Of a stretch of DNA of 64,000 bases, positions 42,483-50,508 are shown piece after piece. The position numbers and the translations under genes are program-made. The notes under the pieces are model-generated. The model ran no database searches and was not told the DNA's origin. It saw only the letters and a program-made list of their open reading frames with translations. This DNA comes from Geodermatophilus nigrescens. GTDB taxonomy: Bacteria; Actinomycetota; Actinomycetes; Mycobacteriales; Geodermatophilaceae. The stretch spans positions 186,001-250,000 of the forward strand of contig NZ_FQVX01000004.1 in assembly GCF_900129495.1 (NCBI RefSeq), read 5' to 3'. The number at the start of each line of letters is the position of its first letter. The first letter of the stretch is position 1.

Positions 42483-42789
42483 GGCCGGAGACTGCCCGGA
42501 CCCGCCCGCGCTGTCGACGCCGCGGATGGAGGACGGTCCGGTTCCGACCCCGGGTGTGCGACCTGGGTCGCGGGTGCCCGCCCCGGGGTGGACGGCGGCC
42601 TGCTCCGGCGGTCGCGCGGGCTCCGACCGGAGCCGGTCGTACGACCTCGGGCGGGCGCACGTTCATACCCGCGGCCGCTTGGACCTCGGTGGACCCACAG
42701 GGAAGGTGTGGCCCGTTGCCAGGCACCTCACAGGTTCCGCCGGTGGGCGTCCCGTCCGCCGCGACCGCACTCACGGGAGAGGGCGACCC
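42483..42789. promoter_or_regulatory. divergent intergenic region
   Basis: 307 bp between the ATPase (minus) and beta-helix (plus) genes, no gene. Two overlapping palindromes occur: GCTCCG-AC-CGGAGC (42620-42633) and CGACCGG-AG-CCGGTCG (42624-42639). GGGTATGAAC is present on the minus strand near 42660-42669. Promoter boxes are not clear. Confidence 0.35.
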
Positions 42790-44133
42790 ATGGACGCGAC
42801 CACGACGACGAGACCGCGGTCCCGCGGCCGGGCGGTGCGCGCCCTGGCCGTCGCAGGGGCCGGCGCACTGCTGCTGGCGGCACTCCCCGGGGTGGCGTCG
42901 GCCGAGGGCGGGGGTGGGCGCACCTGGGACGTGCACCCCGGCCAGTCCATCCAGGCGGCCGTCGACGCGGCCCGCTCGGGGGACACGATCCGGATCGCAC
43001 CCGGCACGTACACCGAGGCGGTCTGCATCGAGAACAAGGGCCTGACGATCCAGGGCGCCGGCCGCGAGCGGACGGTCATCCGCTGGGACCGCGCCACGAC
43101 CAACGCCCAGATCGCGAAGCGGACCTGCTGGGACCTGACGGACGCCGTGGACCAGGAGGACGCGCCCGGCGTCGCCGACAACGTCTCCGCGCTGTTCTTC
43201 CTGAACCCCGACAAGCCGGTCACCGTCCGCGACCTGCAGACCGTCGACCACACCGCCAACGGGATCTCGGCCTGGAACGCGAACGGGTTCACCGTCACCG
43301 GGACCAAGGGCGTCGGCCACGACCGGTACGGGATCATCGCCGGCAACTCGCGGAACATCCACATCGTCGGGAACGTCGAGCAGGGCGTCGACCGGGCGGG
43401 CACGGGCCAGGCGCCCGACGCGGGCACCGCGGGCATCTCGGTGGGCGACTCCGCCGACTCGCGGTCGTTCATCGCGGCCAACCGGGTGCGCGGCTACAAC
43501 CTCGGGATCTTCCTGCGGGAGTCCAGTGGCGGCCGGGTGGACGCCAACCACCTGAGCGGCAACTGCATCGGCATCCTGACCTTCGACGACGCCGCGACCG
43601 AGATCCCCGGCTCCCCGGCCAACGTCGAGGGCGGCGACTGGCGGATCACGGCCAACGTGTCCACCGCGAACAACCGGTGGTGCCTGCAGGGTCGCGCCGG
43701 TGACCAGCGGATCTCCGGCGTCGGGATGGCCGTCGTGAACGCGGCGAACGTGAAGCTGACGGCCAACGTCATCCGGGACAACGTGCCGACGCTCCCGCCG
43801 GCGCAGTTCATCCCGCCGATGGCCCCGGCGCTGACGTTCCCCTCGGCCGGGCTGACGCTGCTCACCTTCACGCCGCCGGCGGGAACCGATCCGAACCCGG
43901 ACGACGACATCCCGGGTCTGCTGACCGACATCCGGGTGGTCGGGAACTGGTTCGGTGACAACAAGGCGTACGTGCCGGGCCAGGGCGCGCCGACGCGGGT
44001 CCAGATGGACGTCTTCCGCGGGGCGCCGACGCCGAACACGCCGTTCGGTCCGACGGGACCGATCGACTTCCGCGGCAACCGGTGCGACGCGAGCATCCCG
44101 CCCGAGTGGTGCGGGGCGCCCTACCCGAGCTGA
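42790..44133 (+). CDS. secreted right-handed parallel beta-helix repeat protein
   Basis: 447 residues from ATG 42790 (GGGAGAGGG site). A signal peptide (twin Arg stretch, then 'ALAVAGAGALLLAALPGVASA', cleavage near residue 38) precedes a pectate-lyase-type beta helix starting 'DVHPGQSIQAAVDAARSGDTIRIAPGTYTEAVCIENKGLTIQGAG'. Repeated 'GNxxxGVD', 'ANRVRGYNLGIFL', 'ANHLSGNCIGI' turns are seen. Such proteins bind or cleave polysaccharides outside the cell. Catalytic residues cannot be assigned. It is followed by two hairpins. Confidence 0.85.
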   Translation: MDATTTTRPRSRGRAVRALAVAGAGALLLAALPGVASAEGGGGRTWDVHPGQSIQAAVDAARSGDTIRIAPGTYTEAVCIENKGLTIQGAGRERTVIRWDRATTNAQIAKRTCWDLTDAVDQEDAPGVADNVSALFFLNPDKPVTVRDLQTVDHTANGISAWNANGFTVTGTKGVGHDRYGIIAGNSRNIHIVGNVEQGVDRAGTGQAPDAGTAGISVGDSADSRSFIAANRVRGYNLGIFLRESSGGRVDANHLSGNCIGILTFDDAATEIPGSPANVEGGDWRITANVSTANNRWCLQGRAGDQRISGVGMAVVNAANVKLTANVIRDNVPTLPPAQFIPPMAPALTFPSAGLTLLTFTPPAGTDPNPDDDIPGLLTDIRVVGNWFGDNKAYVPGQGAPTRVQMDVFRGAPTPNTPFGPTGPIDFRGNRCDASIPPEWCGAPYPS

Positions 44134-44144
44134 CGCTCACCGCC

Positions 44145-44180
44145 CGAGGGCGGTCCCGGCACCCGCCGGGGCCGCCCTCG
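44145..44180. terminator. hairpin, 16-bp stem
   Basis: CGAGGGCGGTCCCGGC and GCCGGGGCCGCCCTCG around ACCC, with one G-U pair; 11 bp after the beta-helix stop codon. Confidence 0.7.
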
Positions 44181-44213
44181 GCGCGTGTCCGGGCCCGTGC
44201 GGGGGTGAGAACG

Positions 44214-44255
44214 CGTCCAGGGCGGTCCCGGCACCGGCCGGGACCGCCCTGGACG
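44214..44255. terminator. hairpin, 19-bp perfect stem
   Basis: CGTCCAGGGCGGTCCCGGC, loop ACCG, and its exact complement, just beyond the stop of the convergent CoxG gene. It shares the GTCCAGGG foot with 19080-19119. Confidence 0.8.
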
Positions 44256-44264
44256 GGACGTCGT

Positions 44265-44957
44265 CTAGCGCCGGCGGCCGAGCAGCCAGCCGACGAGGAC
44301 GCCGAGCAGCGTGAGCCCGGCGCCGCCCAGCGCGCCGACGGCGAGCGTCTGCAGGTCCGACGACGGGGCCGCGGCCGCCGCGGGGGCCCTGCGGAACACC
44401 TGCGGCTCCGGTGCGGAGGGCGCTCCCGCGGGAACGCCCTCCGAGGCGCGCACCGCGTCGGTGGAGCTCACTGCCGCCGACGACGCGCGGGCCGCGGCCG
44501 GCGCGGTCTCCACCGGCGCGCCCGAGGTCAGCTCGCCGTCGATCGCGGCGAAGAACTGCCCGGCCATCCGCTTGGCGACGCCGGTGATCATCCGCTGGCC
44601 CACGCCCGCGACCGGCCCGCCCACGACGGCGTCGGCCGAGTACGTCAGCGTCGTCCCCTCGTCGGTGGGCTCGAGGGTGATCGTGACCTTCGCCCGCACG
44701 TTGCCCGGCGCGCCCGCGCCCGAGGCGTGCATGACGTAGGACGACGGCCGCTGCTGGTCGGTCAGCCGCACCTCGCCGGCGTAGGTGCCGCGGATCGCGC
44801 CGACCCCCACCGCGACGTCCATCCGGTACTCGTCCTCGCCGGTCCGCTCCAGCGACTCGCAGCCGGGGATCGTCCGGGCGAGCACCGCCGGGTCGGTGAT
44901 GACCGTCCAGACCTCCTCGGGCGTGCCGTGCAGCACCGCCGAGCCGTCGAGGTTCAC
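44265..44957 (-). CDS. CoxG-like SRPBCC protein with C-terminal membrane anchor
   Basis: 230 residues. SRPBCC/CoxG domain (about 1-150: 'LDGSAVLHGTPEEVWTVITDPAVLARTIPGCESLE', 'GPVAGVGQRMITGVAKRMAGQFF'), an Ala-rich linker, then a membrane helix (about 207-226) and RRR at the end. CoxG of CO dehydrogenase systems brings the molybdenum enzyme to the membrane and links it to the respiratory chain. It is the last gene of the permease-hydroxylase operon (GTGA overlap with the large subunit), so it probably delivers electrons from that hydroxylase. Confidence 0.85.
   Translation of the reverse strand: MNLDGSAVLHGTPEEVWTVITDPAVLARTIPGCESLERTGEDEYRMDVAVGVGAIRGTYAGEVRLTDQQRPSSYVMHASGAGAPGNVRAKVTITLEPTDEGTTLTYSADAVVGGPVAGVGQRMITGVAKRMAGQFFAAIDGELTSGAPVETAPAAARASSAAVSSTDAVRASEGVPAGAPSAPEPQVFRRAPAAAAAPSSDLQTLAVGALGGAGLTLLGVLVGWLLGRRR
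44418..44439. repeat. dispersed palindrome, imperfect copy in coding sequence
   Basis: The CTCCCGCGGGAA core with GGGCG and CGCCC arms and one mismatched pair lies inside the CoxG-like gene, encoding GVPAGAP. Confidence 0.6.
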
Positions 44958-47368
44958 GCGGGGACTCCCGTCTGGAGGGACGCCTGCGTCCGCTCCGCCG
45001 TCTCGTTCCTCATCAGGTCGTACAGCTCGGTGGGGGAGATCGGCATCGACGTGATCCGCCGGCCCACCGCGTCCTCGATCGCCGAGGCGATCGCCGCCGT
45101 CCCGGGGATCACCCCGGCCTCCCCGGCGCCCTTGATCCCCAGCGGGTTGAGCGGCGAGGGCGTCTCCTGGTGGTCGATCGCGATGTCGGGCACCTCGGAG
45201 GCGTAGGGCATGAGGAAGTCCATGAACGACGCGTTCTGCAGCTGCCCGTCGGCGTCGTAGGCCATCCGCTCGTACAGCGCCCCGCCCACGCCCTGGGCGA
45301 CGCCGCCGTGCACCTGACCCTCGACGATCATCGGGTTCACCACGTTGCCGCAGTCGTGTACGACCGCGTACCGGACGACGTCGATCTCCCACGTGGCCGG
45401 GTCGATCTCCACGACGGCGGCGTGCGCGCCCGAGGCGAACGTCGAGCGGATCGGCGAGTAGTAGTCGCGGTGCTCCAGGCCCGGCGCGTCGCCCTCGGCC
45501 ACCGGCGGCTTGTCGTCCGAGCCGGCCTTCGCGAACTGGGTGGCCTGCTTGGCCGCCTCGTCGAAGGCGTAGCGCAGCGGGTTGGACAGGACGGCGACCG
45601 TGCGCAGCGGGATCGACGCGCCCGGCGTGCCCCTGACCTGCACCAGGCCCTCGTCGATCTCGAGGTCCTCGGGGTTGGCCTCCAGCACGTCGGCGGCGAT
45701 CCGGATCGCCTTCTCCCGCACCCCGCGGGCGGCCAGGGCGACGGCGTTGCCGCTCATCACCGCGGCGCGCGAGGCGAAGGTGCCGACGGCGTAGCCGAAG
45801 CGGCGGGTGTCGCCGGTGTGCACCTCGACGTCCTCGATCGGCACCCCGAGCTCCGAGGCGACGATCTGCGCGAACACCGTCTCGTGCCCCTGGCCCTGGG
45901 AGGTCAGGCCGGTGGAGACCAGCACCTTGCCGCTGCCGAGCACCTGCACGTGCCCGCCCTCGTAGGGGCCGGGGCCGGTGCCCTCGACGTAGAGCGCCAT
46001 CCCGACGCCGAGCATCTTCCCGCGGGAACGCGCGTCGGCCCGCAGCGCCCCGGCCTCGTCCCAGCCCACGAGCGCCACGAGCTTGTCGAGCAGGCCCGGG
46101 TAGTCGCCGGAGTCGTAGATGACCGGCCGGCCGTCCTGGAACGTCAGGTGGTGGTCGTAGGGGAACTGGTCGGGCGTGATCAGGTTCCGCCGGCGCACCT
46201 CGGCGCGGTCGAGGCCGAGGTCGTCGGCGATGCGGTCCATCGTCCGCTCCATCGCGTAGCAGCCCTGCGGCCGCCCGGCGCCGCGGTAGGGCGTCACGAT
46301 GACGGTGTTGGTGAAGACGCTCTCCACGACCACCCGGTACACCGGGATCGCGTAGGGGCCGACCAGCTGGGTCGCCGTCACGATCGGCACGATGATCCCG
46401 TAGGGCGTGTAGGCGCCGTTGTCGTGCCACACGTGCACGTCGAGCGCGGTGATCCGGCCGTCGTCGTCGTACCCGACGGTGATCTCCTGCCGCTGCTGGC
46501 GCTCGTGGGCGCTGGAGATGAAGTGCTCGCGGCGGTCCTCGGCCCACTTGACCTCGCGGCCCAGCCGGATCGCCGCCATCGGCACCAGCAGCTCCTCGGG
46601 CCACGGGTGCACGATCTTGACGCCGAACCCGCCGCCGACGTCGGGAGCGATCACCTCGACGCGGTCCAGCGACAGCTCGAGCTTGGCGGCGATCGCCGCG
46701 CGCACCGACGTCGAGGCCTGGGTGCTCGAGTACACGCGCAGGCTGGCGTCGTCGGCGTCCCAGCGGGCGTGCACGCCCTTGCCCTCCAGGGGCATGCAGG
46801 CGCTGCGCTCGATGTACTGCGTGAACGACAGGGTGTGCGGTGCGGCGGCCAGGGCCGGCTCGACGTCGCCGGTCTCCTGGTGGTGCCGCGCGGCGACGTT
46901 GTCGGGGACGTCCTCGTGGACGGCGGCGCGCGCCTCGCGGGCGGCGTCCACGCCGACGACGACCGGCAGCTCCTCGTAGGTGACGACGATCCGCTCGGCG
47001 GCGTCCTCGGCCACGTACCGGTCGGTGGCCACGACCATGACCACCGGCTCGCCGACGTGGTTCACCACGCCGTTGGCCAGCGGGTACCCGGTGCGCGGGG
47101 CGTGCAGCTGCGGGTGGGGGATGAGCACCGGCAGCGGCTCGGCCATCGGGCCGGTGAGGTCCTCGTACGTGTAGACGGCGACCAGGCCCTCGACGTCGAG
47201 CGCGGCCTCCACGTCGACGTCGAGCACGCGGGCGTGCGCGTGCGGGCTGCGCACGAAGGCGGCGGCCAGCGCGCCGGCGCCGATGTCGTCGAGGTAGCGG
47301 CCCCGCCCGGTGATCAGCCGGGCGTCCTCGCGCCGGCGGACGGGCTCGCCGAACAGCTTGGTGGTCAT
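44954..47368 (-). CDS. molybdenum hydroxylase large subunit (form II CoxL / xanthine dehydrogenase family)
   Basis: 804 residues with both molybdopterin-binding halves. The active-site loop reads PYRGAGR (360-366), the form II signature, not AYxCSFR of true CO dehydrogenase. The catalytic base Glu is present near the C-terminus (GIKGAGEAGVIPG). Form II enzymes hydroxylate heterocycles or aldehydes with water as oxygen source. With a pyrimidine-type permease in the same operon and a barbiturase in the window, uracil or thymine oxidation to the barbiturate is the favoured guess; xanthine is the main alternative. It follows the 2Fe-2S subunit after 37 bp holding a dispersed repeat. Confidence 0.87.
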   Translation of the reverse strand: MTTKLFGEPVRRREDARLITGRGRYLDDIGAGALAAAFVRSPHAHARVLDVDVEAALDVEGLVAVYTYEDLTGPMAEPLPVLIPHPQLHAPRTGYPLANGVVNHVGEPVVMVVATDRYVAEDAAERIVVTYEELPVVVGVDAAREARAAVHEDVPDNVAARHHQETGDVEPALAAAPHTLSFTQYIERSACMPLEGKGVHARWDADDASLRVYSSTQASTSVRAAIAAKLELSLDRVEVIAPDVGGGFGVKIVHPWPEELLVPMAAIRLGREVKWAEDRREHFISSAHERQQRQEITVGYDDDGRITALDVHVWHDNGAYTPYGIIVPIVTATQLVGPYAIPVYRVVVESVFTNTVIVTPYRGAGRPQGCYAMERTMDRIADDLGLDRAEVRRRNLITPDQFPYDHHLTFQDGRPVIYDSGDYPGLLDKLVALVGWDEAGALRADARSRGKMLGVGMALYVEGTGPGPYEGGHVQVLGSGKVLVSTGLTSQGQGHETVFAQIVASELGVPIEDVEVHTGDTRRFGYAVGTFASRAAVMSGNAVALAARGVREKAIRIAADVLEANPEDLEIDEGLVQVRGTPGASIPLRTVAVLSNPLRYAFDEAAKQATQFAKAGSDDKPPVAEGDAPGLEHRDYYSPIRSTFASGAHAAVVEIDPATWEIDVVRYAVVHDCGNVVNPMIVEGQVHGGVAQGVGGALYERMAYDADGQLQNASFMDFLMPYASEVPDIAIDHQETPSPLNPLGIKGAGEAGVIPGTAAIASAIEDAVGRRITSMPISPTELYDLMRNETAERTQASLQTGVPA
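46017..46028. repeat. dispersed palindrome core in coding sequence
   Basis: TTCCCGCGGGAA within the large-subunit gene; only the 12-bp core is conserved. Confidence 0.5.
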
Positions 47369-47380
47369 GCTGCGTCCCCC

Positions 47381-47405
47381 GGGGCCGATGGCGCTACGAG
47401 GGCCC
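47381..47405. repeat. dispersed 25-bp repeat, copy 2
   Basis: Same element as 6732-6756 (23 of 25 identical), here forming most of the gap between small- and large-subunit genes. It can form a small GGGCC/GGCCC hairpin. Confidence 0.6.
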
Positions 47406-47942
47406 TCACCGGGCGTCCTCCCGCATCGTGGCGGCGGCGTGCCGGACGGCCTTCTTGATGTTGGCGTAGCCGGTGCACCGGCAGAGGTTGCCGCCGACGA
47501 GCTCGTCGACCTCCTCCTCGGTGATCTCCTCGGCGGCGTCGCGGGCCTCCAGCCCGGCGGCGATCGTCACGAGGAAGCCCGGCGTGCAGAAGCCGCACTG
47601 CAGGGCGTGGCACTCGCGGAACGCCTCCTGCACCGGGTGGAGCACCTGCCCGCCCTGGTGGTCGTCGCGGGCCAGGCCCTCGACGGTGGTCACCTGCGCG
47701 CCCTGCACCTGGACGGCGAGCACGAGGCACGAGCGCACCGGGTCGCCGTCGACCATCACCGTGCACGAGCCGCAGACGCCGTGCGCGCAGCCCACGTGCG
47801 TGCCGGTCAGGCCGAGGTCGTCGCGGAGGAAGTCGGACAGCACCCGGCGCACCGGGACGGTGGCCTCGCGGTGCACGCCGTTGACGGTCACGGAGACGGT
47901 CCGCTCGCTGTCGACCTGCGGCGGATCGATCGAGGTGGTCAC
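47406..47942 (-). CDS. molybdenum hydroxylase 2Fe-2S small subunit
   Basis: 178 residues with both iron-sulfur domains: a plant-ferredoxin-like site (GCAHGVCGSC, then a further Cys in VRSCLV) and the helical site (CGFCTPG ... NLCRCTGY). It passes electrons from the molybdenum centre to the FAD subunit. GTG 47942 overlaps the FAD-subunit stop (GTGA). Confidence 0.93.
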   Translation of the reverse strand: MTTSIDPPQVDSERTVSVTVNGVHREATVPVRRVLSDFLRDDLGLTGTHVGCAHGVCGSCTVMVDGDPVRSCLVLAVQVQGAQVTTVEGLARDDHQGGQVLHPVQEAFRECHALQCGFCTPGFLVTIAAGLEARDAAEEITEEEVDELVGGNLCRCTGYANIKKAVRHAAATMREDAR

Positions 47943-48826
47943 GCTGCGCTCCTCTGCACGGCCTCGGCGGCGGCGTCGGCCAGGGTGCGTTCGGTCAGGA
48001 CGCCCACGAGCAGCCGCCGGTAGTCGGCGCTGGCGTGGATGTCGGTGTCGGGGTCGACGAGGGTGCGGGCGAGCGCGCCGGCCGCGGCCCAGTCGGCGCT
48101 GTCGACGGGCTCGCCGGCCACCGCCTCGGTGAGGTCGTGCACCTCGGGCACCAGCCCGACGGAGATGTAGGAGGCCCGGACGGCGGACACCCGGCGGTCC
48201 TCGTCCAGGGTGACGACGACGCCGGCGCCGCAGACGGCGTAGTCGCCCTTGCGGCGGGCGATCTCGGCGAAGGCGGTGCCCGAGCGCTCGGGCAGGGCGG
48301 GGAAGAAGGCGTCGACGACGACGGCGCCGCCGGCGAGCGAGGTCTCCAGCGGGCCGACGAACAGGTCCTGCCAGCCGACGGTCTCCCGGCCGGCCGGCGT
48401 CGCGACCGTCACCGAGCCGCCGGTGAGCGCGAGTACCGACGTCATCTCGCCGGAGGGGTCGGCGTGGGCGATCGAGCCGACCGTCGTGCCGCGGTTGCGG
48501 ATCGCCGGGTGGGCGACGTTGGCCGTCGCCCGGGCCAGCAGCGGCTGGACCCGGGCGGCGGCCTGCGCGTCAGGGGTCTGGCGGAGTAGTCGTGCGTGGC
48601 GGACCAGGGCGCCCACCCGCACGCCGTCCCCGGTCGCCTCGACGGTGTCGAGGCCGGGCACCCGGTTGAGGTCGACCAGCGTGGCCGGCGCCGCGAGCCG
48701 CATGGCCAGCAGCGGGAGCAGCGACTGGCCACCGGCGAGCACCTTGGCGCCCGTCTCGTCCGACAGGAGGTCGAGCGCCTCGTCGAGGGACCGGGGGTCG
48801 GCGTAGCGGAAGGGAGCGGGTTTCAC
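47939..48826 (-). CDS. molybdenum hydroxylase FAD-binding medium subunit
   Basis: 295 residues. FAD-binding PCMH-type domain with 'AGGQSLLPLLAMRL' and 'IRNRGTTVGSIAHADPSGE' (pyrophosphate loops), and the CO-dehydrogenase-like C-terminal domain ('FAEIARRKGDYAVCGAGVVV'). It takes electrons from the 2Fe-2S clusters to a quinone, NAD or another acceptor. GTG 48826 overlaps the permease stop codon (GTGA). Confidence 0.92.
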   Translation of the reverse strand: MKPAPFRYADPRSLDEALDLLSDETGAKVLAGGQSLLPLLAMRLAAPATLVDLNRVPGLDTVEATGDGVRVGALVRHARLLRQTPDAQAAARVQPLLARATANVAHPAIRNRGTTVGSIAHADPSGEMTSVLALTGGSVTVATPAGRETVGWQDLFVGPLETSLAGGAVVVDAFFPALPERSGTAFAEIARRKGDYAVCGAGVVVTLDEDRRVSAVRASYISVGLVPEVHDLTEAVAGEPVDSADWAAAGALARTLVDPDTDIHASADYRRLLVGVLTERTLADAAAEAVQRSAA

Positions 48827-50325
48827 TTCTCGAGCATGTCCTTGCGACGGGTACCGGTGCCGGGGCGGCCCACCTCGTCGACCGACGACGGGTCGGTCCC
48901 GCCGCGCGGGTCGGCATAGCCGCCGGCGGGGCCGCCGGCCGGGCCGGCGCCGTGGTGGCCCAGGGACGACGCGCTCTCCGGCACCGAGCCCTCGCGCAGG
49001 AGCGCGGCCTTCATGTCGGCCGGGGCCAGTGCGCGGGCGATGTGCCAGCCGACGACGGCGACGATCGAGCCCAGCGCGATGCCGTTGAGCGAGAAGTCGT
49101 CGGTGAAGGTGAGGGTCACGTTGCCGATGCCGATGATGATCCCGGCCGCGAGCGGGACGAGGTTGACCGGGTTGGCGAAGTCGACCCGGTTCTCCTTCCA
49201 GATCTTCGCGCCGAGCAGGCCGATCATCCCGTAGAGGACGACGGTGATGCCGCCGAGCACGCCCCCGGGGACGATGTTGATCAGCGCGCCGAACTTGGGG
49301 ATCAGGCCCAGCAGGATCGCCACGATCGCGGCCACGTAGTAGGCGGCGGTCGAGTAGACCCGGGTGGCGGCCATGACGCCGATGTTCTCGGCGTACGTCG
49401 TCGTCGGGGAGCCGCCGACCGAGGTGGCGATGACGGTGCCGACGCCGTCGGCGAAGACCGCGCGGCCCATGACCGGGTCGAGGTCGCGCTTGGTCATCTC
49501 GGCCACGGCCTTGACGTGGCCGACGTTCTCGGCGACCAGGGCGATGACGGCGGGGATGACCAGCAGGCTGAAGTTCAGCGAGAAGCTCGGCGCGGTGAAG
49601 TCGGGCAGGCCGAACCAGTCCGCCTGGCCGACCGAGTCGAAGTTGATCCGGTCGCGGGTGACCACGGCGCCGGTGCCGTCGGGCGAGGTGATCTGGCCGG
49701 CGGTGGCGTCGAGCAGGATCGACAGCAGGTAGCCGAAGACCAGGCCGAGCAGGATGGCGATGCGGGCGAGGAAGCCGCGCAGCGCCAACGAGGCGACGAT
49801 GACGAACGCCATCGTGGCGAGCGCGACCCACTGGTCCTGGGGCCAGTAGACGCCCGCGGCGACCGGGGCCAGGTTGAAGCCGATCAGCATGACGACGGCG
49901 CCGGTGACGGCCGGCGGCAGCACCTTGTTGATGAGGCCGAGGCCCGCGAAGTGGATGACCAGGCCGACCAGGGCCAGCACGACGCCGGCGACCAGCAGCG
50001 CGCCGACGACGTCGCCGGAGTCGCCGCCGTTGGCGCGGATCGCGGCGACACCGCCGACGAAGGCCGCGCTGGTGCCCAGGTAGCTGGGTACCCGGTTCTT
50101 GACGATGAGCAGGAAGACGATCGTCGCGATCCCGCTCATCATGATCGCGAGGTTCGGGTCCAGGCCCATGATGAGCGGGAAGACGAAGGTCGCGCCGAAC
50201 ATCGCGACCACGTGCTGGGCGCCGATGCCCACGGTGAGCGGCCAGGACAGCCGCTCGTCGGGGGCCACCGCCTCACCGAGCGGTGGCGTCTTCCCGTCGC
50301 CGTAGAGCTTCCAACCGAACGCCAT
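48823..50325 (-). CDS. NCS2 nucleobase permease, uracil type (UraA/RutG-like)
   Basis: 500 residues from ATG 50325 (GAGGAGG site). Twelve to fourteen membrane helices with NCS2 signatures: 'QHVVAMFGATFVFPLIMGLDPNLAIMMSGI', 'RVPSYLGTSAAFVGG', 'AENVGHVKAVAEMT' and 'GGSPTTTYAENIGVMAAT'; the Glu residues of the last two bind the base in UraA. The N-terminal 'VAPDERLSWPLTVGIGAQH' is RutG/UraA-like rather than xanthine-type. It imports uracil, thymine or a close relative and is the first gene of the hydroxylase operon. The last 60 residues are a hydrophilic Gly/Pro tail. Confidence 0.88.
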   Translation of the reverse strand: MAFGWKLYGDGKTPPLGEAVAPDERLSWPLTVGIGAQHVVAMFGATFVFPLIMGLDPNLAIMMSGIATIVFLLIVKNRVPSYLGTSAAFVGGVAAIRANGGDSGDVVGALLVAGVVLALVGLVIHFAGLGLINKVLPPAVTGAVVMLIGFNLAPVAAGVYWPQDQWVALATMAFVIVASLALRGFLARIAILLGLVFGYLLSILLDATAGQITSPDGTGAVVTRDRINFDSVGQADWFGLPDFTAPSFSLNFSLLVIPAVIALVAENVGHVKAVAEMTKRDLDPVMGRAVFADGVGTVIATSVGGSPTTTYAENIGVMAATRVYSTAAYYVAAIVAILLGLIPKFGALINIVPGGVLGGITVVLYGMIGLLGAKIWKENRVDFANPVNLVPLAAGIIIGIGNVTLTFTDDFSLNGIALGSIVAVVGWHIARALAPADMKAALLREGSVPESASSLGHHGAGPAGGPAGGYADPRGGTDPSSVDEVGRPGTGTRRKDMLEK

Positions 50326-50420
50326 GGGGTCCTCCTCGCGAGGCACAGCCGATGCGGCCCGGGAGGTGCCGCCACCCCCGGGAGGCCGTCACAGTGTCAC
50401 GCGCCTCACGGGCGGGGAAG

Positions 50421-50487
50421 TGCCTCAGCGCTAAATCTTCCCGGTGCAACAAGATCGTTGCGCTGGCGATATCTCACCGCTGAGGCA
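50421..50487. promoter_or_regulatory. nested dyad between the divergent permease and fdrA genes
   Basis: Outer arms TGCCTCAGCG (50421-50430) and CGCTGAGGCA (50478-50487) and inner arms GCAAC (50446-50450) and GTTGC (50457-50461) share one centre near 50454. The stretch is unusually AT-rich for this genome. Probably the shared control region, with one or two regulator dimers bound. Confidence 0.6.
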
Positions 50488-50508
50488 TCTGCCGGTACGG
50501 TCGGCGAG

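Noticed and set aside
42660..42790. Possible riboswitch before the beta-helix gene
   Set aside because: Some pairing is possible, but no conserved core of a known c-di-AMP, c-di-GMP or cobalamin riboswitch could be recognised.
44954..47368. Annotation as aerobic CO dehydrogenase large subunit
   Set aside because: The diagnostic AYxCSFR loop is absent; PYRGAGR and the operon context point to another substrate.
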